A stretch of DNA of 64,000 nt, taken from the NCBI RefSeq assembly GCF_020097835.1, contig NZ_CP083666.1:1364001-1428000 (forward strand), given 5' to 3'. The first letter of the stretch is position 1. Each line of letters opens with the position of its first letter. Below, in pieces: positions 43,412-52,146 of the stretch. The notes beneath the pieces are model-generated. The model searched no databases. It was not told where the DNA came from and was given only the letters and a program-made list of their open reading frames with translations. Position numbers and translations under genes: made by a program. The DNA is from Haloprofundus halobius. Its GTDB lineage: Archaea; Halobacteriota; Halobacteria; Halobacteriales; Haloferacaceae.

Positions 43412-44338
43412 ATGCGTCAGGACCACCTCATCTCGGCGGCGAATCTGTCGCGGGAGGGTATCGAGGCGGTGCTCGACCGGGCGGCGGCCATCGACGCCGA
43501 CCCGGCGGCGTACCGTCAGCGGCACGCGGGAGCGGTGCTCGCGCTCTGCTTCTTCGAACCGAGTACGCGCACGAAGATGAGCTTCGACACCGCGATGAAA
43601 CGCCTCGGCGGCACCACCGTCGACATGGGTACCGTCGAGTCCTCGTCGGTCAAGAAGGGCGAGACACTCGCCGACACCGTTCGGGTCGTCGAGGGCTACG
43701 CCGACGCCATCGTCCTCCGCCACCCCTCCGAGGGTGCGGCGAAGATGGCCTCGGAGTTCGTCGACGTTCCGCTCGTGAACGCGGGCGACGGCGCGGGCCA
43801 GCACCCGAGTCAGACGCTCCTCGACCTCTACACCATCCGCGAGCGAGCGGGTCTCGACGACCTCTCGGTCGGTATCATGGGCGACCTCAAGTACGGCCGG
43901 ACGGTCCACTCGCTCGCACACGCGCTGACGAACTTCGACGTCCGCCAGCACTTCATCAGCCCCGAGAGCCTCCGTCTGCCACGGAACGTCCGGTTCGACC
44001 TGCACGAATCGGGCGCGCAGGTCCGCGAGCACACGGAACTCGACGCGGTGCTCCCCGAACTCGACGTGCTGTACGTCACGCGCATCCAGCGCGAGCGCTT
44101 CCCCGACGAGAACGAGTACCGCGCCATCGCCGGCGAGTACCGAATCGACGAGGAGACGCTTGCGGCCGCCCGCGACGACCTGAGCGTGATGCACCCGCTG
44201 CCGCGCGTCGACGAGATTGCACCCGAAGTCGACGAAACCGAGTACGCGACGTACTTCCAGCAGGCGCACAACGGGATTCCGGTCCGGATGGCGCTTTTGG
44301 ACGGTCTGTTGACGCGGGCGAAGGGAGGAAAGCGATGA
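43412..44338 (+). CDS. pyrB: Aspartate carbamoyltransferase, catalytic subunit
   Basis: This 308-residue enzyme joins carbamoyl phosphate and aspartate in pyrimidine synthesis. It shows the carbamoyl-phosphate motif [20 protein letters not shown] and MHPLPRVDE. The start is the ATG at 43412; a GTG immediately precedes it. It overlaps pyrI by 4 nt (ATGA), the standard pyrBI operon. A TATA-like TGTATAGTTAT lies about 52 nt upstream, implying a short leader. Confidence 0.97.
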   Translation: MRQDHLISAANLSREGIEAVLDRAAAIDADPAAYRQRHAGAVLALCFFEPSTRTKMSFDTAMKRLGGTTVDMGTVESSSVKKGETLADTVRVVEGYADAIVLRHPSEGAAKMASEFVDVPLVNAGDGAGQHPSQTLLDLYTIRERAGLDDLSVGIMGDLKYGRTVHSLAHALTNFDVRQHFISPESLRLPRNVRFDLHESGAQVREHTELDAVLPELDVLYVTRIQRERFPDENEYRAIAGEYRIDEETLAAARDDLSVMHPLPRVDEIAPEVDETEYATYFQQAHNGIPVRMALLDGLLTRAKGGKR

Positions 44339-44799
44339 GCGACCACGAACTCCGCGTCTCGAAGATTCGAAACGGGACCGTCATCGACCACGTCGCCGCC
44401 GGGCAGGCGCTGAACGTCCTCGCCATCCTCGGCATCGACGGCTCCGCCGGGGAGGGCGTCAGCATCGGGATGAACGTCCCGAGCGACCGCCTCGGCCGTA
44501 AGGACATCGTGAAGGTCGAAGACCGCGAGTTGAGTCAGTCCGAGGTCGAAGTGCTGTCGCTTATCGCGCCGGAGGCGAGCATCAACATCATCCGCGACTA
44601 CGACGTCGTCGAGAAGAGTCGGGTCGACCGCCCCGAGAGCGTCGTCGGGTTGCTCTCCTGTCCAAACCGCAACTGTATCACCAACGACGACGAACCGATC
44701 GCCTCGAAGTTCACCGTCGTCGACGACGGGGTACGCTGTACCTACTGCGAGAACATCGTCCGCGACGACATCGCCGACCACCTCGACGTACAGACGTAG
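44335..44799 (+). CDS. pyrI: Aspartate carbamoyltransferase, regulatory subunit
   Basis: This 154-residue protein has an N-terminal nucleotide-binding domain and a C-terminal zinc domain with four cysteines in CPNRNC and CTYC. It binds nucleotide effectors and tunes the catalytic trimers encoded by the overlapping pyrB. The start ATG overlaps the pyrB stop, so translation is coupled. Confidence 0.97.
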   Translation: MSDHELRVSKIRNGTVIDHVAAGQALNVLAILGIDGSAGEGVSIGMNVPSDRLGRKDIVKVEDRELSQSEVEVLSLIAPEASINIIRDYDVVEKSRVDRPESVVGLLSCPNRNCITNDDEPIASKFTVVDDGVRCTYCENIVRDDIADHLDVQT

Positions 44800-44939
44800 C
44801 GCGTCTGAACGGCGGCGGCGCGCCCAGTTCGATGCGTTCGGCTCGTTCGGGGCTCTCACCGACTCTCGAAGCCGCCGACGAGGCCGAGACGGGGAGTTTG
44901 GTCACAATACCTTTGTACTCCCCCAATGTACGCGATGCC

Positions 44940-45044
44940 ATGTCCGGCAAGGCAAAATTCGTACTCGCACTGGCGATGCTGACGCTCGTCTACGTTCTCG
45001 TATCGAGCGGTGCAGAGCCCGTCGAAGTCGAAGTCGAGGCGTAA
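44940..45044 (+). CDS. Single-pass membrane microprotein (34 aa)
   Basis: MSGKAKFVLALAMLTLVYVLVSS forms one membrane helix with a positive start and an acidic tail (EVEVEA). A TATA-like TACCTTTGTAC at about 44909-44919 is about 25 nt upstream, giving a leaderless start. To my memory very similar peptides recur in haloarchaeal genomes, so I call it a gene. The function is unknown. It is too short for most annotation pipelines. Confidence 0.6.
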   Translation: MSGKAKFVLALAMLTLVYVLVSSGAEPVEVEVEA

Positions 45045-45117
45045 CGCCCCGACTCTCGGCTCCCGAGTCTCACGACACGTCAGACGAGTGAGTCGGTTCA
45101 CTCGTCGTTCGGTCAGT

Positions 45118-45576
45118 TCACTCGTCGTCGAACCGCCGCGCTGTCGTCGGGTCGACGCCGAGCTGTCCGAGCAGACCGAGCATATCCCAGCAGGCGTACG
45201 TCTCCGCTATCTTTCCGTCTTCGAGGCGGTGTATCACGATGCCGCCGATTTCGAACTGCTCGCCGGTCGGTTCGAGACCCATGAACGCGCCGTCGTGAGT
45301 GCCTCGTTCGGTCGCTCGAACGACCGCGTAGTCGTTGACGACGAGCAGTTCGTCGACGTCGACGCGCACGTCGCTGAACGCTCGTTTGAACCCCTCGATG
45401 AAGTCGACGAACGCTCGGCGACCCGTCATATCGGGGTTCGGACCCATCTCGTGGCGGACGTAGTTCTCGGTGAGTAGTTCGTCTGCGACGTCGTAGTCGC
45501 CGTCGCCCACCAGCTCGTCGAAGAACCGCCTGACAGTCCGCTCGTTTCGCTTCTCCCGGTCGATGTTCTGTGCCAT
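45118..45576 (-). CDS. SnoaL-like polyketide-cyclase/ester cyclase family protein
   Basis: This 152-residue protein has the NTF2-like fold of the SnoaL/ester cyclase group, with DELLTENYVRHE and DFIEGFKRAFSDVRVDV, then AVVRATERGTHDG. Such small alpha+beta proteins act as cyclases, isomerases or ligand-binding proteins; the substrate is unknown. The ATG at 45576 is preferred over an in-frame ATG three codons upstream. Confidence 0.8.
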   Translation of the reverse strand: MAQNIDREKRNERTVRRFFDELVGDGDYDVADELLTENYVRHEMGPNPDMTGRRAFVDFIEGFKRAFSDVRVDVDELLVVNDYAVVRATERGTHDGAFMGLEPTGEQFEIGGIVIHRLEDGKIAETYACWDMLGLLGQLGVDPTTARRFDDE

Positions 45577-45730
45577 CTTCGTCACCTCGTTCGCAGAGTG
45601 TCAGTAGGTCGCACGCGGGGATGAGCGTTCTCGCAGGTCGTCGAGACTGTTCGCCGCCACGGCCGTACCGCGACGCCGTTGGGGACGCCGGAACGAACGA
45701 CTTAGGGCGCGCCGTCGCCAACCGGCGAGC

Positions 45731-46609
45731 ATGTACGGGGTCGTCACGCGCAACGCCGAGGAAGTCGAGTGGCCGGACTTCGACGCCGGGTTCTACGAGG
45801 TCAAGGACGTCACGGGTCGCGCGGCCGCGCCGCTTTCGAACGCGGTCAACATGGTCTCCTGTTTCGGTGACAACGCCGCCGCCGACGAGAATCCCGACCT
45901 CGTGCCGGTGAGCGAGTCGGGCGAACCCGCCACCCGCGACCGGACGTACTTCGACTGGGCGTACATCTGCCCGACGAACGAGAAGTACCGGGAGGGACTG
46001 CTCGAAATCATCGGGGACTGCGCCGCCGAGAACGACGACGTCCGCCTCGACGACGTGGGCTTCCCCCGCGAGGGGTACTGCCGCTGCGAGCGCTGCGAGC
46101 GCGAGTACAGAGAGAGCGAGTTCGACGACTGGTTCGACTGGCGCGCATCGGTCATCACCGAGTTCGTCGCCGAGGCCGCCGACCGCATCCCCGGGAAGAC
46201 GTATCTCACCCTCTACCCCGACCCGTATCCGGAACACCTCTACAAACGCGCTGGACTCGACGTCGACACGCTGGGCGAGTACGTCGACGAGTTCGTCGTC
46301 CCGCTGTACGACATCCACTACGGGACGACGTACTGGCTCGAAACCATCGCGAAGGGGTTTCAGAGCCGGCTCAACTGGACGCCGGACGGCGCCGCGCCGC
46401 CCTCCGGCGAGGGCGACGGGTCGGGGACTCCGTTCTCCGTCGAGCTCTACGCCGTCAACGTCGACGTCGACGACCTCATCCACGCGACGGAAGTCGCCGA
46501 AGCCTACACGAACGACGTGTTCTTCGGGTACGACGCGAGCAACGCGGCCGCGGCGGTGCGCCGCAAGCGCGCCGACGCCCGCGAGGGCGTCACCCACGGC
46601 GACGAGTGA
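45731..46609 (+). CDS. Uncharacterised haloarchaeal protein, possible TIM-barrel
   Basis: I do not recognise this 292-residue protein. It has an alternating hydrophobic/charged pattern suggesting a TIM barrel, with YFDWAYICPTN, VRLDDVGFPREGYCRCERC (four Cys in the middle, near residues 115-125), and TYLTLYPDPYPEHLYKRAG. The Cys cluster could bind a metal. The acidic pairs in the barrel-like segments resemble glycosidases but no catalytic signature is clear. It stands alone on the plus strand, with ATG at 45731. Confidence 0.7.
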   Translation: MYGVVTRNAEEVEWPDFDAGFYEVKDVTGRAAAPLSNAVNMVSCFGDNAAADENPDLVPVSESGEPATRDRTYFDWAYICPTNEKYREGLLEIIGDCAAENDDVRLDDVGFPREGYCRCERCEREYRESEFDDWFDWRASVITEFVAEAADRIPGKTYLTLYPDPYPEHLYKRAGLDVDTLGEYVDEFVVPLYDIHYGTTYWLETIAKGFQSRLNWTPDGAAPPSGEGDGSGTPFSVELYAVNVDVDDLIHATEVAEAYTNDVFFGYDASNAAAAVRRKRADAREGVTHGDE

Positions 46610-46628
46610 GACGATCCGTCGACGATGC

Positions 46629-46745
46629 TCACAGCGGACCGTAGCTTATCGCCCAGACGACGGCGATTCCCAGAAGCGTCACGAACACCGCGAACGCAGC
46701 GAGCGCGAGCAGGAGACGACCGGTCGCTTCTCTCGACTCTGCCAT
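46629..46745 (-). CDS. Single-pass membrane microprotein (38 aa)
   Basis: The minus strand encodes MAESREATGRLLLALAAFAV continuing through a long hydrophobic helix to ISYGPL and a TGA at 46629-46631. An N-terminal polar stretch, one membrane helix and clean start and stop are consistent with a small membrane protein. It lies between the uncharacterised gene, with its stop 20 nt away, and the zinc-ribbon gene. Evidence is composition and shape only; conservation was not checked. Confidence 0.5.
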   Translation of the reverse strand: MAESREATGRLLLALAAFAVFVTLLGIAVVWAISYGPL

Positions 46746-46878
46746 GCCCACCCTCGGCACCCGACCGGCTTAGTTCGCGCGCCCGAACTGACTGCATCGG
46801 GTCGCGCACTCGGACCGAATCCGACCGCTCCCTCGACAGAACGACTTTGTTCGTCCACGACTCACGTTAGCTAGAGCC

Positions 46879-47034
46879 ATGGCATCCGAACAGACCGCAC
46901 GCTCGCGGTGTCTCAACTGCGGGTTCGAGGCGCCGTCCGGAGGGTCACAGTGGGACCGAATCGACGTGCCGCGACTGGGTGAGATGACGCGCTGTCCGGA
47001 GTGCGGGTCGACGAACGTGATGAGCGGCAGGTAG
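46879..47034 (+). CDS. Small zinc-ribbon protein (51 aa)
   Basis: This protein has two CxxC pairs, CLNC near residues 11-14 and CPEC near residues 39-42, spaced as in a zinc ribbon, followed by a short GSTNVMSGR end. Such small proteins are frequent in haloarchaea and bind zinc, DNA/RNA or protein. The start MASEQTARSR is the only ATG in the frame. No function can be given. Confidence 0.8.
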   Translation: MASEQTARSRCLNCGFEAPSGGSQWDRIDVPRLGEMTRCPECGSTNVMSGR

Positions 47035-47283
47035 ACGGCGTGCGCGGCGTCGGAACCGCGTCGAGTCGATAGTCGGTGTGATTCGATTCGAAGCGGCCGG
47101 GTGTTAGTGTAATTCAGACGTCATTATCCCGGTCGACTGTCTACTCCGGAACAGAGAAACGCCGCGAGGCCGGTCGCTACGGGGAGTACGCCGCCGCCAC
47201 GGGGTCATCAGGTACTGTATGGATACTATCCAGTAAGGACACACATACAGAGTTTGAATAACCGCTTTACCGATACATTCTAC
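47035..47283. other. Intergenic region before the ATP-grasp gene
   Basis: I see no gene here. The last 90 nt are relatively AT-rich (GTATGGATACTATCC at about 47218-47232, then TTGAATAACCGC) and probably contain the promoter of the ATP-grasp gene. GTATGGATAC is a short imperfect dyad; I assign no function. Confidence 0.4.
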
Positions 47284-48504
47284 ATGAGCACCCACGAGTC
47301 GAGTCGAGAGTCGATAGTCGTACCTGCGATAAGCGCGCCGAGCAGCGTCAGTTTCGTCAGGTCGCTCGGCCGTCGGGGAGTTCGACCGATAGCGGTCTCA
47401 GAACGCGAGACCGCCTCGGGATTTGCGTCCCGGTATACCGCGGAGAGCCACGTCGTCGCCTCACCCGAGGAGAGCCTGCCGGAGTACGAGGACGCGCTGC
47501 TCTCGCTCGCGAAGCGGCCGGACGTGCGAACGCTCGTCCCGATGCGGGAGGCGGACGTGCTCGCGCTGGCGAGACGTCGCGAGGAGTTCGCCGAGCACGT
47601 CTCGACGCTGTGGCCGTCGTTCGAGCAACTCCGGACAGTCCACGACCGCCGTCGGCTCGTCGACGCCGCCGCCGACGCGGGTGTGAACGCCCCCGAGACG
47701 GAACTGTTGAGTGAGGTCGACGACTGGGACCGAAACCGCATCGTGAAGGGTCGGTACTCGGTGTTGACCCACGAGTACGAACCGTCGGTTCCGCCGCGGA
47801 AGCTGCTCGACCCCGGAGCGACGAGATACCTCGAAGCGGGGACCGAACCGGACGTCGCGTCGATTCGCGGCGAGATGCGACACGACCCCATCGCACAGGA
47901 GTTCGTCGACGGCGACGAGTACGCGCTGTGGGCGCTCTACGAGGACGGCGATCCCGTCGCCACGTGTCAGAAACACCAGCTTCGCGGCTGGAACTACGCG
48001 GGCGGCACGAGCGTCTATCGCCGGACGGTTCGCATCCCCGAGTTGGAGCGGGCCGGACGCGCGCTGCTAGATGAGTTGGACTGGCACGGCTTCGCCTCGG
48101 TGCAGTTCAAACGCGACGTCGACGGCGGCGAGTTCACGTTGATGGAGATAAATCCGCGCGTCTGGGTGTCGCTCCCGTGTTCGGTTCGCGCCGGGGCCGA
48201 CTTCCCGCTGTACTTCTGGCGGACGGCCATCGGCGAACCCGTCGACATCGACCCCGACAACGCATACGAGGAGGACGTCGCGACGCATCTCCTCCGCGGC
48301 GAGGCGGCGTACCTCACGAGCGTCCTCTCGAAGAACGAGTCGTTCGTCGACCCGCCGACGCTCGCCGCCACCGCCGCCGGGATGGCGAAGTCGATGTACC
48401 GACCGAAACACGGCGGCATCGATTACCTGAGCGCCGACGACCCACTGCCGTTCGTTCGCGGTGCGCTCAACGTCTCGCTCGGGCAGATGAAGAACGCGCT
48501 GTGA
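47284..48504 (+). CDS. ATP-grasp family carboxylate-amine ligase-like protein
   Basis: This 406-residue protein has an N-terminal nucleotide-like Rossmann region (SAPSSVSFVRSLGRRGVRP) and ATP-grasp elements: DPIAQEFVDGDEYALWAL and the metal-binding MEINPRVW near residue 285. The layout resembles haloarchaeal carboxylate-amine ligases encoded near polysaccharide or cofactor genes. It probably joins a carboxylate to an amine with ATP; the substrates are unknown. I use the ATG at 47284; a TTG at 47254 would add ten residues. Confidence 0.82.
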   Translation: MSTHESSRESIVVPAISAPSSVSFVRSLGRRGVRPIAVSERETASGFASRYTAESHVVASPEESLPEYEDALLSLAKRPDVRTLVPMREADVLALARRREEFAEHVSTLWPSFEQLRTVHDRRRLVDAAADAGVNAPETELLSEVDDWDRNRIVKGRYSVLTHEYEPSVPPRKLLDPGATRYLEAGTEPDVASIRGEMRHDPIAQEFVDGDEYALWALYEDGDPVATCQKHQLRGWNYAGGTSVYRRTVRIPELERAGRALLDELDWHGFASVQFKRDVDGGEFTLMEINPRVWVSLPCSVRAGADFPLYFWRTAIGEPVDIDPDNAYEEDVATHLLRGEAAYLTSVLSKNESFVDPPTLAATAAGMAKSMYRPKHGGIDYLSADDPLPFVRGALNVSLGQMKNAL

Positions 48505-48537
48505 GCGCGTCGGCGTCGTTCTCGGGGTCCGACGCCG

Positions 48538-49353
48538 CTACTCGCCGCGGAACTCCGGCGACCGCTTCCCCACAAACGACTCCACTCCCTCGGCGTGGTC
48601 GGCCGTCTCGAACACCGCCGACTGCGCGCCCGCCTCGTTGGCGATAGCCGACGAGAGCGACAGTTCCCACCCCTGATCAAGCAACCGCTTCGAGGTCCGG
48701 AGCGCGACTGTCGGCCCCGAAGCGATCTTCTCGACGAACGCGTCGACTCGCTCGTCGAACTCCCCGTCCGGATAGACGTGGTTGACGAGGCCGAGGTCGA
48801 GCGCCCTGTCGGCGTCGAGCAACTCGCCGGTGAAGACGAGTTCCTTCGCGACGTTGTCGCCGACGATTCGCGGCAGCAGATAGGAGGTCCCGGAGTCGAC
48901 GGCCAGACCGACCTGCCGGAAGCCGAAGCCAATGCGCGCTTCCTCGCTCATCAGTTGGACGTCGCAGGCGATGGCGACGTTCGCGCCCGCGCCGACGGCG
49001 ACGCCCGCTATCTTCGCCACCGTGGGAAACTCGCACTCGGCGAGCCGCTGGACGCACCGTCCCGTGTTCTGTACGATGTGTCTGACCGTCTCGTCTAGCG
49101 TCCATCCCCCCGACTGCAGTTCCATCATCGCGTTCACGTCGCCGCCCGCCGAGAACGACCCCTCGGTGCCGGTGACGACGACGCAGCGGGTGTCGCCGCC
49201 TTCCAACTCGTCGAGCGCGTCGACGATACCGTCGGCGACGTCGGCGGTGAGCGCGTTCCGCAGGCCCGGATTGTTCAGCGTGATAGTGGCGACGCCGGTC
49301 TCCTCGTCTCTGTCGAGGCGCACGGCGTCGCTGTTCGAATCGGCCTCAGTCAT
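48538..49353 (-). CDS. Enoyl-CoA hydratase/isomerase family protein
   Basis: This 271-residue crotonase-fold protein has TITLNNPGLRNALT, SAGGDVNAMM, IAGVAVGAGANVAIACDVQL and LGLVNHVYPDGE, the pattern of enoyl-CoA hydratase. It should hydrate trans-2-enoyl-CoA in beta-oxidation. The start overlaps the stop of the acyl-CoA ligase gene by 8 nt, so the two are cotranscribed and translationally coupled. MenB at 53819 is a distant relative with a different role. Confidence 0.92.
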   Translation of the reverse strand: MTEADSNSDAVRLDRDEETGVATITLNNPGLRNALTADVADGIVDALDELEGGDTRCVVVTGTEGSFSAGGDVNAMMELQSGGWTLDETVRHIVQNTGRCVQRLAECEFPTVAKIAGVAVGAGANVAIACDVQLMSEEARIGFGFRQVGLAVDSGTSYLLPRIVGDNVAKELVFTGELLDADRALDLGLVNHVYPDGEFDERVDAFVEKIASGPTVALRTSKRLLDQGWELSLSSAIANEAGAQSAVFETADHAEGVESFVGKRSPEFRGE

Positions 49354-50977
49354 CCGACGCCCCGGCCTCCGCGTCGCCGACGAGTTCGAACTTCTGGACC
49401 TTTCCGGTCGTCGTCCGCGGGAGTTCGTCGACGAACTCGACCTCGCGAGGGTGTTTGTACTCCGCGAGGTTCGAGAGGCAGTACTCGCGGATCTCGTCTG
49501 CGGTCACGTCTGCACCCGGCGCGCGGACGACGAACGCTTTCACCGTCTCGCCGCGGCGGTCGTCGGGAATCCCGACGACGGCGGCGTCGGCGACGGCGTC
49601 GTGCTCGAACAGTAGCTCCTCGACCTCGCGCGGGTAGACGTTGTAGCCAGCGGTGTTTATCATGTGTTTGGCGCGGTCGACGACGTAGAAGAAGCCGTCC
49701 TCGTCGTGGTAACCGATGTCGCCGGTGTGGAACCAGCGTTTTCCGGAAGAGCCCTGCTCTTCCGACGCCCCGCTCGCTTCGCTCTCGGGGCTCCCCTCGC
49801 GTTCGGTGAACACCTCCGCGTTCGCGTCGGGCAGATTGTAGTAGCCCTTCATCACGTTCGGGCCGCTGACGACGAGCTCGCCCGTTATGTCGTCCAAATC
49901 CACCTCGTCTTCGTCGACCGGTCCCTCCGCGACGGGGTCGACTTCCTCGAACTCGTCGGTGACGATTCGCGCGTCGATACCGGGGAGCGCCTTTCCGATA
50001 CTGCCGACCCGGCGACCGTCTTTGGGGCTGTTGAAGTGGGTGACGGGACTGGTCTCGGTGAGGCCGTAGCCCTCGTAGATCTTGACCGGGTAGAGCTCCT
50101 CGAATCTGCGGAGCACTTCGCCGGGGATCCCTGCGCCGCCGACGCCGCAGAGCCGGAGCGACGAGAGGTTGAACTCCTCGGCGTTGGGCTGGTTGATGAC
50201 GTCGTTGTACATCGCAGGGACGCCGTGCATCAGCGTGAGTTCCTCGTCGGCGACGAGCGACATCGCCTCCTGTGCGTCCCACGACGGCAGCGGGTAGTAC
50301 GCGCCGCCGCCGAACAGCGTCGCGTTCATTACGACGGTCATGCCGTAGATGTGAAACAGGGGTAAGACTCCCAACTGCTTGTCGTCGGCGCGGATCCCGT
50401 CGGGGACGATAGCGATGGACTGCTCGGCGTTCGACGCGAGGTTGTGGTGCGTCAAGAGGACGCCCTTCGGTCGCCCCGTCGTCCCCGACGTGTACGGCTG
50501 GACGGCCTCGTCGTCGTCGCCGCGGTCGACCGTCTCGAACGCCGGGTCCCCACAGAACGCCTCGAACGACGTCGCGTCCGCGGACTCGCCGCCGACGCCG
50601 ACGACGTGTTCGACGTCCGTCTCGTCTTTGACCTCCTCGACGAACGGCACGAGGTCCGAAAGCGCGACGACGATCTTCGCGCCGCTATCGGCCAAGAGGT
50701 GGCCGATTTCGCGGGCTTTGTACTGCGGGTTCATCGGGACGACGACGCCGCCCGCTCGGAGCGTGCCGTGGAACGCGACGACGAACTGGGGGAGATTCGG
50801 CAGGTAGATGGCGACGCGGTCGCCCTCGCCGACGCCCGCCTCGGCGAGTCCGGAGGCGAACGCCCCGGTCTGCCCCCAGAACTCCCGATAGCTCACGTCG
50901 CTGCCTTTGAAACTCACCGCGAGGTTCTCGGGGTGCTCCTCCACCGTCTCGGCGATGTGTGTTACTAAATTTGTCAT
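49346..50977 (-). CDS. AMP-forming acyl-CoA ligase
   Basis: This 543-residue ANL enzyme has YTSGTTGRPKGVLLTHHN, GYGLTETSPVTHFN and a C-terminal TGKVQKFEL with the adenylation lysine. It activates a fatty or aromatic acid as its CoA ester. An insert rich in Glu, Ser and Ala near residue 400 is specific to this gene. It lies directly downstream of menC, in the place where menE (o-succinylbenzoate-CoA ligase) would sit. I cannot separate that role from fatty-acid activation, which the cotranscribed enoyl-CoA hydratase favours. The ATG at 50977 is used. Confidence 0.88.
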   Translation of the reverse strand: MTNLVTHIAETVEEHPENLAVSFKGSDVSYREFWGQTGAFASGLAEAGVGEGDRVAIYLPNLPQFVVAFHGTLRAGGVVVPMNPQYKAREIGHLLADSGAKIVVALSDLVPFVEEVKDETDVEHVVGVGGESADATSFEAFCGDPAFETVDRGDDDEAVQPYTSGTTGRPKGVLLTHHNLASNAEQSIAIVPDGIRADDKQLGVLPLFHIYGMTVVMNATLFGGGAYYPLPSWDAQEAMSLVADEELTLMHGVPAMYNDVINQPNAEEFNLSSLRLCGVGGAGIPGEVLRRFEELYPVKIYEGYGLTETSPVTHFNSPKDGRRVGSIGKALPGIDARIVTDEFEEVDPVAEGPVDEDEVDLDDITGELVVSGPNVMKGYYNLPDANAEVFTEREGSPESEASGASEEQGSSGKRWFHTGDIGYHDEDGFFYVVDRAKHMINTAGYNVYPREVEELLFEHDAVADAAVVGIPDDRRGETVKAFVVRAPGADVTADEIREYCLSNLAEYKHPREVEFVDELPRTTTGKVQKFELVGDAEAGASDD

Positions 50978-51074
50978 GTGCCACCTCACCACATGTCCGC
51001 CGTCGCTAAAAGGTTTGTTTCGAACGACGATGATAGACCGGCGACGGCTAGCGATTTTCGCGCCAGTCGTCTGC

Positions 51075-52145
51075 TCAGTCCCACAGGCGGTGGTCGAACG
51101 CGTCGCCGGCGACGCCCGAACCCTCGGGGACCGCGATTTCTCCGTCGGTCACCGGGACCGGGTCGTCGACGAGATCCTCGGCCAGCAGATCGCCGGTAGC
51201 GAGGCCGCACGGCGGAATCCCGGGAATCGCGGCGGCGACGTGGACGGCGGCCGCGCGAGCGACGGCGGCGTCGACGGTGGTCGTGACGACCGGGGTGACC
51301 CCGCTCCGCCGGAGATACTGCGCGAGCGACAGCGTCGGTCCCGGTCCGCCGAGCGCCATCGGTTTTAGAACCACCACGTCGGCGTGCTCGCGGAGGTTCG
51401 TCGGCATCGACACCGACGAGTCGTACAGCGTCTCGTCGAGGGCGATGCCGACGCCGCGACCCCGGAGTTCGGCATGGCCGTGGAGGTCGTCGGAGGCGAG
51501 CGGCTGTTCGACGTACGCGAAGTCGAGGTCGGCGAGGAGTTCGACCGCCGTCTCGGCCGTCTCGCGGTCCCACGCGCCGTTGGCGTCGGCCCTGAGGACG
51601 ACGTCGTCGCCGACGGCCTCCCGAACCGCGCGGAGTCGCCTCTCGTCCGCTCCGAGCGGCCGTGCACCGACTTTCAGTTTGAGACAGCCGAAACCATCTT
51701 CGACCGCGACTTCGGCCGCGGAGACGGTTTCGTCGACCGTCCCGTCGCCGACGGTGGCGTTGACCGGGACCGTCGTCGGTCGGTCGTCGCCGCCGCGTCG
51801 CGTCTCGAATCGGTCGGCGAGCCAGTCGTGGAGTGCGACGCCTCGGTTGCGCGCCGCGGCGTCGGCCTCGGCGAGGCTCACCGCGTGGCGGGCCGCCGGT
51901 CCGAGCGCCTCCACGTCGAATCCCCATCCGTCACTCGCCGCGGTTCGCATCTCCGCGAGTCCGTCGTGACAGTCGGCGTACGGCTCGGTCCACCCCGGTA
52001 GCGGCGTCGCCTCGCCGACGCCTCGCGCTCCGGTTCCGCGGTCGACGCCGACGAGGAAGCCGCGGCGTTCGCGTATCTCACCCTTCGCCGTGCCGAGCGG
52101 TTCTCGGAGACGGAGCGAGAACGGGTCGACTCTCACACCCCGCAT
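51075..52145 (-). CDS. menC: o-Succinylbenzoate synthase (enolase superfamily)
   Basis: This 356-residue protein has the muconate-cycloisomerase layout: GCLKLKVGA with the catalytic lysine, LRADANGAW, YVEQPL, ALDET and VLKPMALGG. MenC dehydrates SHCHC to o-succinylbenzoate in menaquinone synthesis. It starts 1 nt from the end of menA on the same strand, in a men cluster, which supports this over dipeptide epimerase or another enolase-superfamily member. Confidence 0.9.
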   Translation of the reverse strand: MRGVRVDPFSLRLREPLGTAKGEIRERRGFLVGVDRGTGARGVGEATPLPGWTEPYADCHDGLAEMRTAASDGWGFDVEALGPAARHAVSLAEADAAARNRGVALHDWLADRFETRRGGDDRPTTVPVNATVGDGTVDETVSAAEVAVEDGFGCLKLKVGARPLGADERRLRAVREAVGDDVVLRADANGAWDRETAETAVELLADLDFAYVEQPLASDDLHGHAELRGRGVGIALDETLYDSSVSMPTNLREHADVVVLKPMALGGPGPTLSLAQYLRRSGVTPVVTTTVDAAVARAAAVHVAAAIPGIPPCGLATGDLLAEDLVDDPVPVTDGEIAVPEGSGVAGDAFDHRLWD

Positions 52146-52146
52146 C

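Noticed and set aside
45113-46597. A 494-codon minus-strand frame
   Set aside because: It overlaps two better-supported genes (SnoaL-like and 45731) in antisense and becomes arginine-rich without structure.
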